A stretch of DNA of 64,000 nt from Acidobacteriota bacterium (GTDB taxonomy: Bacteria; Acidobacteriota; Blastocatellia; Pyrinomonadales; Pyrinomonadaceae), in the NCBI GenBank assembly GCA_016713675.1, contig JADJOS010000001.1, positions 2,356,001 to 2,420,000 of the forward strand. Direction: 5' to 3'. Each line of letters opens with the position of its first letter. Within the stretch, counting starts at the first letter, position 1. Shown one piece after another: positions 49,819-59,990 of this stretch. The translations under genes and the position numbers were made by a program. The notes below the pieces were generated by a model. It searched no databases. It saw only the letters and a list, made by a program, of their open reading frames with translations, and was not told where the DNA came from.

Positions 49819-50673
49819 ATGAGTGAATCGCATGACCGCGAGATCATTGGTGGGCATCTGCTCGTGATCGGTGGGGCAGAGGATAAATATAACGAACGGC
49901 GTATCTTGAAAAAATTTCTCGAACTGGCCGGCGGTGAAAAGGCTGAGGTGTTGATCGTGCCCGTGGCTTCGGACTTTCCGGAGTTTGCGGCGGACGTTTA
50001 TACCCAGGCGTTTAGGAATCTAGGAATCGCGAATCCGCGTGTACTGCGAGCGACGTCAAGGCAGGACATTGTTCATGCGGATGTCGAGAAGTTGACCAAC
50101 GGAGTTACCGGCGTCTTCATGACGGGTGGCGATCAGATGCGGCTTGTGTCGCTGCTAGGTGGAACTAAACTCGCCGAAGCACTCCGGAAAAAGGTTCGCG
50201 ATACGAACGTCGTGATGGCCGGCACGAGCGCCGGAGCGGCGGCGATGAGTACGTCGATGATCGTCCGCGGCGAGCCAAGTTCGCATCCGCACAAAGACGC
50301 TGTAAAGCTCTCACCGGGACTCGGATTCCTAAAAAATATTATAATCGATCAGCACTTTAGTGAGCGCGGGCGCATCAGCCGTTTGATCACGGCAGTAGCT
50401 TATAACCCATACAATCTAGGTATCGGTATCGATGAGAATACGGCCATTATTTTGGATGGTCAAGGGATACTTGAGGTTTATGGCCAGGGCTCCGCGACGA
50501 TTGTCGACGGTTCAGAGATCACGTTTAACGAAATAGCCGAAGTTGCTGACAAAGAGGCATTTAGCATATGTGGCGTTCAGTTTCATGTATTACGTGACGG
50601 TCTTGTCTACAACTATCTTGACCGTCATCCGATTCAGCCGACAAACGAATTCTTATTGCCTGATCTCGGTTAA
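49819..50673 (+). CDS. cphB: cyanophycinase
   Basis: Serine peptidase (S51 family) that cuts cyanophycin, a polymer of Asp and Arg, into beta-Asp-Arg dipeptides. Motifs: LLVIGGAEDK near the N-terminus, FMTGGDQMRL, and the nucleophile elbow AGTSAGAAAMS with Ser137. The DQHFSERGRISRL segment is also typical. Length 284 is standard and there is no signal peptide, so it acts in the cytosol. cphA starts 41 bases downstream, the usual cphB-cphA pairing. Confidence 0.95.
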   Translation: MSESHDREIIGGHLLVIGGAEDKYNERRILKKFLELAGGEKAEVLIVPVASDFPEFAADVYTQAFRNLGIANPRVLRATSRQDIVHADVEKLTNGVTGVFMTGGDQMRLVSLLGGTKLAEALRKKVRDTNVVMAGTSAGAAAMSTSMIVRGEPSSHPHKDAVKLSPGLGFLKNIIIDQHFSERGRISRLITAVAYNPYNLGIGIDENTAIILDGQGILEVYGQGSATIVDGSEITFNEIAEVADKEAFSICGVQFHVLRDGLVYNYLDRHPIQPTNEFLLPDLG

Positions 50674-50714
50674 ACTTTCCAGCTTGAATAAAGTCGGCGA
50701 TTCGCAAACGAACT

Positions 50715-53351
50715 ATGGAAATTCTCGAAACACGTACTCTTCGCGGCCCCAATTATTGGAGCGGGTATTGGAAAAAGCTCATAATCATGCGCCTTGATAT
50801 TGGCGTTTATGAGAAAAAACCAACGAACAAGATAAAGGGATTTTACGATCGTATGGTCGAAGTGCTGCCTTCGCTTCAATCGCACGGCTGTAGCTATGGC
50901 GAAGAGGGCGGATTTCTAAAACGCGTTGTCGAAGGTACCTGGGCCGGGCATGCCATCGAGCACTTCGCGTTGGAATTGCAAACACTTGCGGGAATGGACA
51001 CGGGCTACGGTCGGACGCGCGAGACCGGCGAAAAAGGAATTTACAACGTTGTTTACAGCTATCTCGAAGAAGAGGTGGGGCGATTTGCCGGTAGGACGGC
51101 CGTTAGATTGTGGCTTGATCTCGCGGAGGGCCAAGACCTCGGAGGAATCAAAGAAGGTATTGCAGAAGCCATTCAGGAAATGCGCGAGATTCGCGAGAAT
51201 GTGCGGTTCGGGCCATCCACAGGTTCACTTGTCGAGGAAGCGGATAATCGTGATATTCCGTTCATTCGCCTAAATGACCAGTCTCTAGTCCAACTCGGTT
51301 ATGGAGTCCACCAGAAGCGCATACAGGCGACGACTACCGTTAATACAAACATGATCTCGGTCGATATCGCCGGAAATAAGCACGCGACCAAAAAGCTCCT
51401 CGGCGACATGGGTGTACCCGTGCCGAAAGGATATCGAATTCGTGATATCGAGGACCTAGAAGATACATTAGAAAGTGTTGGCTATCCTGTTGTGATTAAA
51501 CCACTTGATGGTAATCATGGCAAAGGAGCAACGGTCGGGATCAAGTCGCTTGATGATGCGAAGATCGCGTGGGAAAAGGCAAAAGAATATTCCCGTTTTA
51601 TCATCGTCGAAAAACAATTGATCGGCGAAGATTTTCGTGCCTTGGTTGTGAACAACAGGCTCATCGCGGTCGCTGAACGCGTACCGGCCCATATTGTAGG
51701 CGACGGAAAAAGTGCGATCCAAAAGTTGATCGACAAAACAAACGAAGATCCGCGGCGTGGTTATGGCCACGAAAATGTTCTGACTCAGATCGATATAGAC
51801 AATCAGACCTTGCGATGTATACGGAAGGCAGGCTACGAGCTGGGGTCGATTTTGAGAAAAGGCGAACGGCTGCTTCTCAAAACCACAGCGAATATTTCGA
51901 CCGGCGGAACGGCGATCGATCGCACCGATGAGGTGCATCCTGAGAATGTATTTTTATTTGAGCGAATTGCGAAGATAATAGGGCTAGATGTTGCAGGTGT
52001 TGATGTTATTGCTCCGAATGTAAGCGAGCCATTAGGTGAGAATGGCGGCGGGATCATCGAGGTGAATGCGGCTCCGGGCTTTCGCATGCATCTCAGCCCG
52101 AGCGAAGGTATTGGCAGAAATGTGGCAGAACACGTCATCGATATGCTCTTCCCGCCGGGAACTCCAGCTCGTATTCCGATCTTTTCGATCACCGGAACGA
52201 ACGGAAAGACAACCACGACACGTTTGATCGCTCATATTCTCAAAAATAGTGGACGAACGGTTGGTTTTACTACTACTGACGGAACGTATATCGGCAACCA
52301 GCAGATCACTGCCGGGGACAATACGGGGCCGGTCTCTGCTCAGCTAGTATTAAAAGATCCAACGGTTGACGTCGCGGTACTCGAAACCGCCCGCGGCGGT
52401 ATTATCCGGTCTGGGCTTGGCTTTGACTACTGTGACATCGGTGTTGTTATGAATATCGCTGCAGACCACCTTGGTCTGAAAGACGTAAATACGCTCGAGG
52501 ATCTCGCTCGCGTAAAATCGGTCGTGCCGCGGTCGGTTTCCAAGAAGGGTTACGCCGTATTGAATGCCGAAGACCCCCTTGTTTACAAAATGAAAGAGTT
52601 GGTCGATGGCAAAGTTGTTTGCTTTTCGATGGATGAGAACAATCCTGTGATCAAGCGCCGGGCTGAACGGGGCCGCGTGTCGTGCGTTTACGAAAATGGC
52701 TATGTCACTATTCTCAAGGGCAAATGGAAGGTACGAATTGAAAAGGCGACCAATATTCCGCTCACCTATGGCGGACGAGCCGAGTTCATGGTACAGAATG
52801 TGCTCGCGGCAACGCTCGCGTGTTTTGTTCACGGTGTATCGATCGAGGATCTACGGGTTGGTTTGACGACATTCAACGCTGGTACCGCACAAACGCCGGG
52901 ACGTTTGAATTTTGTCGAGGTCGGCGACGTTACGGTCCTCATGGACTACGCCCATAACCCGGCTGGACTCAGAGGCTTAGCTGACTTTATCTCGAAACTA
53001 CCTAATAAGTATCATACGGTCGTTTTGAACGGAACAGGCGACCGTCGCGACGACGATATTCGTGAATTCGGCAAGATCGCGGCTGACACATTCGAACGCA
53101 TCGTTATCCGGACCGGCAACTATCTCCGTGGTCGAACCCCGGAGGAACTTCACACGCTCTTGCAGGAAGGAATTGCACAGAGCAAAAAAACACCCACCGT
53201 CCGAGTCATTCCCGATGGACGTGCGGCGATACACCACGCGATAAAATACGGCCGCAAGGGCGAACTGGTGGTCACGCTTGCCGACCGCGTGCCGGACGAT
53301 ATTAGTTATGTCCAGGAATATCGGGACATGGTAAACGAAAAGACAGGATAG
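50715..53351 (+). CDS. cphA: cyanophycin synthetase
   Basis: ATP-dependent, ribosome-independent synthesis of cyanophycin, adding Asp to the backbone and Arg to side chains. Domains: N-terminal domain (1-160, with GCSYGEEGGFL), ATP-grasp (about 215-475, with VIKPLDGNHGKGATV), and a Mur-ligase-like domain with P-loop ITGTNGKTTTTRL near residue 492, then VLETARGGIIRSGLGFDYCD. Length 878 matches CphA1. An in-frame ATG at 50787 would give a shorter N-terminus; the longer start is kept because residues 1-24 read like the family start. Confidence 0.96.
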   Translation: MEILETRTLRGPNYWSGYWKKLIIMRLDIGVYEKKPTNKIKGFYDRMVEVLPSLQSHGCSYGEEGGFLKRVVEGTWAGHAIEHFALELQTLAGMDTGYGRTRETGEKGIYNVVYSYLEEEVGRFAGRTAVRLWLDLAEGQDLGGIKEGIAEAIQEMREIRENVRFGPSTGSLVEEADNRDIPFIRLNDQSLVQLGYGVHQKRIQATTTVNTNMISVDIAGNKHATKKLLGDMGVPVPKGYRIRDIEDLEDTLESVGYPVVIKPLDGNHGKGATVGIKSLDDAKIAWEKAKEYSRFIIVEKQLIGEDFRALVVNNRLIAVAERVPAHIVGDGKSAIQKLIDKTNEDPRRGYGHENVLTQIDIDNQTLRCIRKAGYELGSILRKGERLLLKTTANISTGGTAIDRTDEVHPENVFLFERIAKIIGLDVAGVDVIAPNVSEPLGENGGGIIEVNAAPGFRMHLSPSEGIGRNVAEHVIDMLFPPGTPARIPIFSITGTNGKTTTTRLIAHILKNSGRTVGFTTTDGTYIGNQQITAGDNTGPVSAQLVLKDPTVDVAVLETARGGIIRSGLGFDYCDIGVVMNIAADHLGLKDVNTLEDLARVKSVVPRSVSKKGYAVLNAEDPLVYKMKELVDGKVVCFSMDENNPVIKRRAERGRVSCVYENGYVTILKGKWKVRIEKATNIPLTYGGRAEFMVQNVLAATLACFVHGVSIEDLRVGLTTFNAGTAQTPGRLNFVEVGDVTVLMDYAHNPAGLRGLADFISKLPNKYHTVVLNGTGDRRDDDIREFGKIAADTFERIVIRTGNYLRGRTPEELHTLLQEGIAQSKKTPTVRVIPDGRAAIHHAIKYGRKGELVVTLADRVPDDISYVQEYRDMVNEKTG

Positions 53352-53474
53352 GTGGAAGGAGTCGTTCGGATATCAAAGGTTCGCATAGAATGAAAAAATG
53401 CGTGGGGAATTTCTCCATTTGGTAGGCGGCGATCGTATTGCACGCACATTCAAAAGAGAGTATTCTTATGTTGA

Positions 53475-53540
53475 GGTCATAGGTCCTGCGGACTCATGCC
53501 TCGCCCATCCGGTTGGACACGAATTGCGTAGGACTTGACC
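53475..53540 (+). promoter_or_regulatory. hairpin leader before the crystallin-like gene
   Basis: GGTCA (53475-53479) pairs with TGACC (53536-53540), and after a 2-base bulge GGTCCTGCG (53482-53490) pairs with CGTAGGACT (53527-53535) using two G-T pairs. The stem totals 14 bp around a 36-base top that includes CCATCCGGTTGG. It ends 33 bases before the ATG. It may be a leader regulator or a dispersed hairpin. Confidence 0.4.
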
Positions 53541-53573
53541 CCTGATCTAACGATGAATAGGGAGGTCAAGAAG

Positions 53574-53942
53574 ATGCAAAAGTACACAAAGACAATTTTG
53601 TTCACACTCATTATTGGGCTGTCATTACCGTTTATTGCGTCAGCTCAAACAGCAAATCGCGTTTATTTCTACGAGGATATTGACTATAAGGGCGCCGTAG
53701 TGTCGTTTAACGGCATTAGGGACGTACCTGATCTGAGATCATATCCGACAGGTAGCGGTGGTAAGAACTGGAACGACCGGATATCATCCATCAAAGTCGG
53801 TACCGGCGTCAAGTTAATTGTTTACAAGGACATTAACTACAAGGGCGGTTCCTACACGGTGCCAGGTCCCGGCTGGATCTCGACACTTGTGTCGAATGGA
53901 TGGAATGACAAGATCTCGTCATTTAGAGTCGTACCGGAATAA
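53574..53942 (+). CDS. secreted beta/gamma-crystallin protein
   Basis: A 122-residue exported protein. Signal peptide residues 1-22 (ending ASA-Q), then two Greek-key motifs: VYFYEDIDYKGAVVSF ... NWNDRISSIKV and IVYKDINYKGGSYTV ... GWNDKISSFRV. The N/D-N/D-x-x-S-S pattern (NDRISS, NDKISS) is the calcium-binding signature of microbial crystallins. Role unknown; stress or surface binding are guesses. ATG at 53574 is chosen because GGGAGG lies 9 bases upstream and the signal peptide starts there. Confidence 0.88.
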   Translation: MQKYTKTILFTLIIGLSLPFIASAQTANRVYFYEDIDYKGAVVSFNGIRDVPDLRSYPTGSGGKNWNDRISSIKVGTGVKLIVYKDINYKGGSYTVPGPGWISTLVSNGWNDKISSFRVVPE

Positions 53943-53966
53943 ATAAATGCAAGATGTTTATTTAAT

Positions 53967-53993
53967 GAGAGGGCACCCATTCGGTGCCCTCTC
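53967..53993. terminator. bidirectional terminator
   Basis: GAGAGGGCACC (53967-53977) and GGTGCCCTCTC (53983-53993) form a perfect 11-bp stem with a 5-base loop, between the crystallin-like gene and the convergent isoaspartyl peptidase gene. T-tracts are weak on both sides. Confidence 0.75.
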
Positions 53994-54007
53994 CCATTTA
54001 TATATTG

Positions 54008-54928
54008 TTATTTGTAGATCTCGATCAGCGGTGCGCTATTATTTGATTCGATCTTTCCTCGATACATTCCTTCGGAGTTGAACGGAAGCGTGACAGTCCC
54101 TCGATTATCAACCGCGATCAGTCCGCCTTCGCCGTTTATTGCGGTGAGATGGTCGATCGCTTCCTGAGCGGCCTCAAACAAATTTAATCCTTTGTATTTC
54201 ATTCTCGCGGCGACGTCATGAGCGGTAGCGGCGAGCATGAAGTATTCGCCGTGCCCGGTGCATGAGACGGCGCAAGTGTCGTCGGCGTATGTTCCTGCAC
54301 CGATTATCGCTGTGTCGCCGACACGGCCGAACTTTTTGTTGGTCATACCTCCCGTCGATGTGGCGGCAGCCAATCGTGCTTGGGCGTCGCAAGCGACTGC
54401 TCCAACAGTTCCGATCGGTTTTGCAACTGAATGGTCGAGTTCAACCCGGCCGTCGGCCATGGCCTCCTGGAGTTGGAGCCAGCGGTGTTCGGTGAAGAAG
54501 TATTCGTCAGGTTCGATCTTTACGCCCATTTGCTCGGCGAATTGGTTTGCACCTTCGCCTGCGAGTAGAATGTGCTCGGTGTTTTCCATTATCAAGCGTG
54601 CGAGTTTTACAGGGTTCTTGATGTTTTTGACGAACGTTACCGCACCCGCTTTCAGGTTGTGGCCGTCCATTATGGCTGCGTCGAGTTCGACCTGGCCTTC
54701 GTGTGTGAAAACGGCACCGCGTCCGGCGTTAAAAAGAGGAAAATCCTCAAGCGAACAAACCGCGGCCTCAACCGCGTCGAGCGAACTGCCGCCATTTTCG
54801 AGAATGTTCCATCCGGCTTTTAACGCATTTTCGAGCCCGCCGCGATATTCCGATTCAAGAACAGGCGTCATCTGCGATCTCAGTATTGTTCCCGCCCCAC
54901 CGTGAATTGCAAGTGCTAGCTTTACCAT
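54008..54928 (-). CDS. iaaA: isoaspartyl peptidase / L-asparaginase
   Basis: N-terminal nucleophile hydrolase of the plant-type asparaginase family. It is made as a precursor that cleaves itself before Thr174 (PIGTVGAVACD), the nucleophile. Other family segments: AIHGGAGTI, NAGRGAVFTHEG, STGGMTNKKFGRVGDTAIIGAG (in part) and GHGEYFM. Length 306 fits. Enzymes of this family hydrolyse beta-Asp dipeptides, including the beta-Asp-Arg released by cyanophycinase, encoded 3.3 kb away; this gene therefore completes the cyanophycin cycle (inference from context). No signal peptide. Confidence 0.92.
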   Translation of the reverse strand: MVKLALAIHGGAGTILRSQMTPVLESEYRGGLENALKAGWNILENGGSSLDAVEAAVCSLEDFPLFNAGRGAVFTHEGQVELDAAIMDGHNLKAGAVTFVKNIKNPVKLARLIMENTEHILLAGEGANQFAEQMGVKIEPDEYFFTEHRWLQLQEAMADGRVELDHSVAKPIGTVGAVACDAQARLAAATSTGGMTNKKFGRVGDTAIIGAGTYADDTCAVSCTGHGEYFMLAATAHDVAARMKYKGLNLFEAAQEAIDHLTAINGEGGLIAVDNRGTVTLPFNSEGMYRGKIESNNSAPLIEIYK

Positions 54929-55002
54929 AAGAAGATGTTAACAGGGATGAAATGGACAACGGAGGTCCATAAAGCCATTTCTTATCCATTTTATCTATGT
55001 CA

Positions 55003-57516
<2,514 letters not shown>

Positions 57517-57537
57517 AATAAAATTGCCTCCGAAACC

Positions 57538-57569
57538 ATTGTACAACCTATGAGCAAGTGTCAGGTCAA
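57538..57569 (-). promoter_or_regulatory. MerR-type promoter/operator for the metal ATPase
   Basis: On the minus strand TTGACC (-35, 57564-57569) and TACAAT (-10, 57538-57543) are separated by 20 bases, the long spacer of MerR-activated promoters. The spacer region carries a dyad ACCT-N13-AGGT. The -35 overlaps the end of the merR gene. Transcription would start about 15-20 bases before the ATPase ribosome binding site. Confidence 0.75.
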
Positions 57570-57988
57570 GCGCTGTTCTCGGTCTCAGCAACAGACTCGA
57601 TGAGTTGACAGACAGAATGCCCGTCAGGCTCTGAATTTTTCATGCTGCTCCACATCTTAGCTGCTGATTCGAGTTGCGATTGTAGGCGCTTCAATTGACG
57701 TATCTTCTCTTTGTTCTCTTCGATCCTCTTTTCGACGACATCGCGGACCATCGGGCACGGCGAATCACCGTGCGACGCGTGGCCTAGTATTTCTTCGATC
57801 TCGGCCAGGGTAAATCCCAATTCTTTGGCGGCAGAGATGAATTTTAGACGGTCTTTGTCGGCGGGCTTGTAGATCTTGTAACCATTCCGAAGATCGCGGG
57901 ATGGTTTTAACAGTCCGATTCGAGTGTAATAACGCACCGTGAAGACCGGTACGTCGGCCCGTTTTGCGAGTATTGACGCAGTCATCAT
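57566..57988 (-). CDS. MerR family metal-responsive regulator
   Basis: A 140-residue activator with an N-terminal winged helix ([24 protein letters not shown], in part), the typical IGLLKPSR and [19 protein letters not shown] segments, a dimerisation helix (residues 85-115) and Cys residues in SPCPMV and SVCQLI as possible metal ligands. The spacing of the cysteines is not the exact CueR pattern, so Cu versus another metal is open. It lies directly upstream of the ATPase. The second Met (57985) is an equally likely start. Confidence 0.88.
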   Translation of the reverse strand: MMTASILAKRADVPVFTVRYYTRIGLLKPSRDLRNGYKIYKPADKDRLKFISAAKELGFTLAEIEEILGHASHGDSPCPMVRDVVEKRIEENKEKIRQLKRLQSQLESAAKMWSSMKNSEPDGHSVCQLIESVAETENSA

Positions 57989-58087
57989 AAGTAACGCTAT
58001 TTTAGACTATCCAATGAAAATTTATTGGAAGAGAAGTAGCATTGAGCATTTGCATAAATAGGTAAATCTTTTTTGATTTACCGCCTT

Positions 58088-58165
58088 ACACGAAAAGGCA
58101 AGTCCCGATGATTGGGATGCGCAAAGCCAGGAACCGTCCATCGAGGAACGTCCGGCTGCCGAAAT
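58088..58165 (+). ncRNA. candidate cyclic di-GMP-I (GEMM) riboswitch
   Basis: The leader reads CACGAAAAGGCAAGTCCC, then GATGATT, then GGGATGCGCAAAGCCA, and ends CCGGCTGCCGAAATG. This matches the GEMM-I core: CACG...GGCAA, a P1b hairpin (TCCC/GGGA), the invariant GCAAAGCC, and a second arm closing with GCCG. The base aligned with ligand-contact position 20 appears to be G, as in c-di-GMP rather than cGAMP forms; this is an alignment by eye. The aptamer abuts the ribosome binding site GAGGT (58166-58170) of the gene at 58175, so control of translation is possible. Confidence 0.7.
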
Positions 58166-58174
58166 GAGGTATTA

Positions 58175-58822
58175 ATGAACAAGCGTCTCTTCCTAATATT
58201 GGGTCTGTTGGCAATTCTGGCTATAGGATCTCTAGCCCAAACTTTTCCATCGCAAAATCAGTCCGGTCCAAATCTGAGCATTCGAAACACTGCTCTTGAG
58301 TTAGACATGGCCGGAATACTTGAGGCCGACGACGATGACGACGAAATAGCCTCGGGAAAGTCGCGGCCGCGGGTTGTGAAGGTAAGGGAATCCAAGGTCA
58401 AGTCCTCTGTTCTCGTGAATGTCGGCTTAGTCGAACGGACGGCATTTGAGATATTGAATCAAAAACGCCTTGAACGCGGGCTGCAGCCGCTCGTCTGGAA
58501 TACGGATCTCTTTAACGTTGCACGTGGGCATTCCCAGAATATGTCCGAATTTCAGTTCTTCGCTCATCGCGGCCTTGACGGAAAAATGGTCAGTGACCGT
58601 GCCGATGATAGCGGTCTCGGTAATTGGCGAGCGATCGGCGAGAACATCGCATTCAACCGCGGATATCAGGACCCGATCGCCAAAGCCGTCGAAGGCTGGC
58701 TCGATTCGCCTACACATATGCGCAATCTGCTCGACGACAAATGGAAGGAGTCGGCAATTGGCGTGGCGGTCGCAGCGGACGGTTCGTACTATTTTACGCA
58801 GGTGTTTTTGGTAAGAAAATAG
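58175..58822 (+). CDS. secreted CAP-domain protein
   Basis: Exported protein of 215 residues. A signal peptide covers residues 1-22; an acidic linker with DDDDDE is at about 52-57. The CAP (SCP/PR1) domain spans about 90-215, with FEILNQKRLERGLQPLVW, FAHRGLDGKMVSDR, IGENIAFNRGY, AVEGWLDSPTHMRNLL and YYFTQVFLVRK. The cavity residues His and Glu of CAP proteins are present (FAHRG, GENIA, SPTHM). Molecular role unknown. The preceding riboswitch suggests control by cyclic di-GMP. Confidence 0.9.
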   Translation: MNKRLFLILGLLAILAIGSLAQTFPSQNQSGPNLSIRNTALELDMAGILEADDDDDEIASGKSRPRVVKVRESKVKSSVLVNVGLVERTAFEILNQKRLERGLQPLVWNTDLFNVARGHSQNMSEFQFFAHRGLDGKMVSDRADDSGLGNWRAIGENIAFNRGYQDPIAKAVEGWLDSPTHMRNLLDDKWKESAIGVAVAADGSYYFTQVFLVRK

Positions 58823-58877
58823 CGGGAATTTCAAATTTCAGATCTGCATTTTGAGATCGATAGGATTTGGGATTTTG

Positions 58878-58918
58878 ATTCCGGATACGCACCAGATAGC
58901 GGATCCGGAATTTCTATT
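58878..58918 (+). terminator. terminator after the CAP gene
   Basis: ATTCCGGAT (58878-58886) pairs with ATCCGGAAT (58903-58911) across a 16-base loop, followed by TTCTATTTT. It separates the CAP gene from ispE. Confidence 0.6.
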
Positions 58919-58931
58919 TTATGCTTAAGGG

Positions 58932-59828
58932 ATGCCAATTGGTTTCTCATTGCCGTCGTTCGCCAAGATAAATTGGAAATTGCGCGTTCTTGGCAAGCGT
59001 CACGATGGATTTCACGAACTCTTCACAGTGTTTCAAACGGTATCTCTGCATGATACGATCTCGTTCGTTGAGAGTGACGAATTGACATTGACCTGTGATG
59101 ATGCGGCGGTCCCCGTTGATGAGCGGAATCTGATCTATAAGACCGCAATAGCACTTCTTGATTGGTACGGCACCGAAAAGGGCGCCGCGATACATCTTGA
59201 AAAAAAAATTCCATCTCCTGGCGGACTAGGTGGTGGTTCGTCGAATGCGGCGGTCGCATTGATCGGGCTGGGGAGATTATGGAAAATCGAGATGGATATG
59301 GGGGCTTTGCTCCAAATCGCGGCCTCCATCGGGTCAGATGTTCCGTTTTTTATACACGGCGGAACCGCGGTCGGCACGGGACGTGGTGAGCTAATTGAGC
59401 AAGCCCCCGATGCTAACGAACCGTTTATGTTGATCGTCACGCCAAATGCTTTCGTGTCAACGCGGGATGCATTTGCCGCAATGAATGCGGCGACCTTGAC
59501 AAATGGTGCCCTGAATCGTATTCTTCCTGTTTGCCGTTCGGAAGCGGAATCATGTGATTTGCACCATTCGGTATTGAAGAACGACTTTGAAGTGAGTGTT
59601 TTTGACGCTTACCCCGAGATCAAGAGAGTTAAAGAAACTCTGCTTGAACTCGGTGCAGTAAACGCCGCGATGAGCGGCAGCGGGGCGTCGGTCTTCGCAA
59701 TATTTGACAAACAAGAGACACGGCAAACTGCTATAAAAGCCCTCGATCATGAATCGACATGGCGAAAGTTTGCTGTAGCAACTATTTCGCGAGACCAGTA
59801 TCGCGAAGCGCTTTCGATCAAAGCGTAA
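58932..59828 (+). CDS. ispE: 4-diphosphocytidyl-2-C-methyl-D-erythritol kinase
   Basis: GHMP kinase of the MEP isoprenoid pathway, phosphorylating CDP-methylerythritol. Motifs: SFAKINWKLRVLGKRHDGFHEL near residues 9-30, the ATP loop GLGGGSSNAA at 98-107, IGSDVPFF and the third motif AAMSGSGASVFAI. Length 298 is slightly over the usual 280-290. It is followed 34 bases later by tRNA-Gln; the ispE-prs-rplY-pth order is common in bacteria. Confidence 0.95.
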   Translation: MPIGFSLPSFAKINWKLRVLGKRHDGFHELFTVFQTVSLHDTISFVESDELTLTCDDAAVPVDERNLIYKTAIALLDWYGTEKGAAIHLEKKIPSPGGLGGGSSNAAVALIGLGRLWKIEMDMGALLQIAASIGSDVPFFIHGGTAVGTGRGELIEQAPDANEPFMLIVTPNAFVSTRDAFAAMNAATLTNGALNRILPVCRSEAESCDLHHSVLKNDFEVSVFDAYPEIKRVKETLLELGAVNAAMSGSGASVFAIFDKQETRQTAIKALDHESTWRKFAVATISRDQYREALSIKA

Positions 59829-59862
59829 GGTTGTTTCCGCGTCGTATAAAAGAAATTCGCAT

Positions 59863-59937
59863 TGGGGCGTAGCCAAGTGGTAAGGCACCGGTCTTTGGAT
59901 CCGGCATTCGTAGGTTCGAGTCCTCCCGCCCCAGCCA
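59863..59937 (+). tRNA. tRNA-Gln (anticodon TTG)
   Basis: The acceptor stem TGGGGCG (59863-59869) pairs with CGCCCCA (59927-59933), then G and the encoded CCA (59935-59937). D-arm GCCAAGTGGTAAGGC, anticodon loop CTTTGGA with TTG at 59895-59897, and T-arm with GGTTCGAGTCC. The lowest anticodon-stem pair is a T-T mismatch. Total 75 bases. Confidence 0.96.
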
Positions 59938-59953
59938 ATTCTGAATATCGAAA

Positions 59954-59984
59954 CGGACAACCTGAATGCAGGTTGTCCGTTTTT
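59954..59984 (+). terminator. terminator between tRNA-Gln and prs
   Basis: CGGACAACCTG (59954-59964) and CAGGTTGTCCG (59969-59979) form a perfect 11-bp stem with a 4-base loop, followed by TTTTTGTTTTT. The prs ATG lies only 11 bases after the stem. Confidence 0.85.
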
Positions 59985-59990
59985 GTTTTT

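Noticed and set aside
59862..59990. N-terminal extension of prs through tRNA-Gln
   Set aside because: The tRNA is complete with encoded CCA, and the PRPP synthetase family starts at the ATG at 59991.
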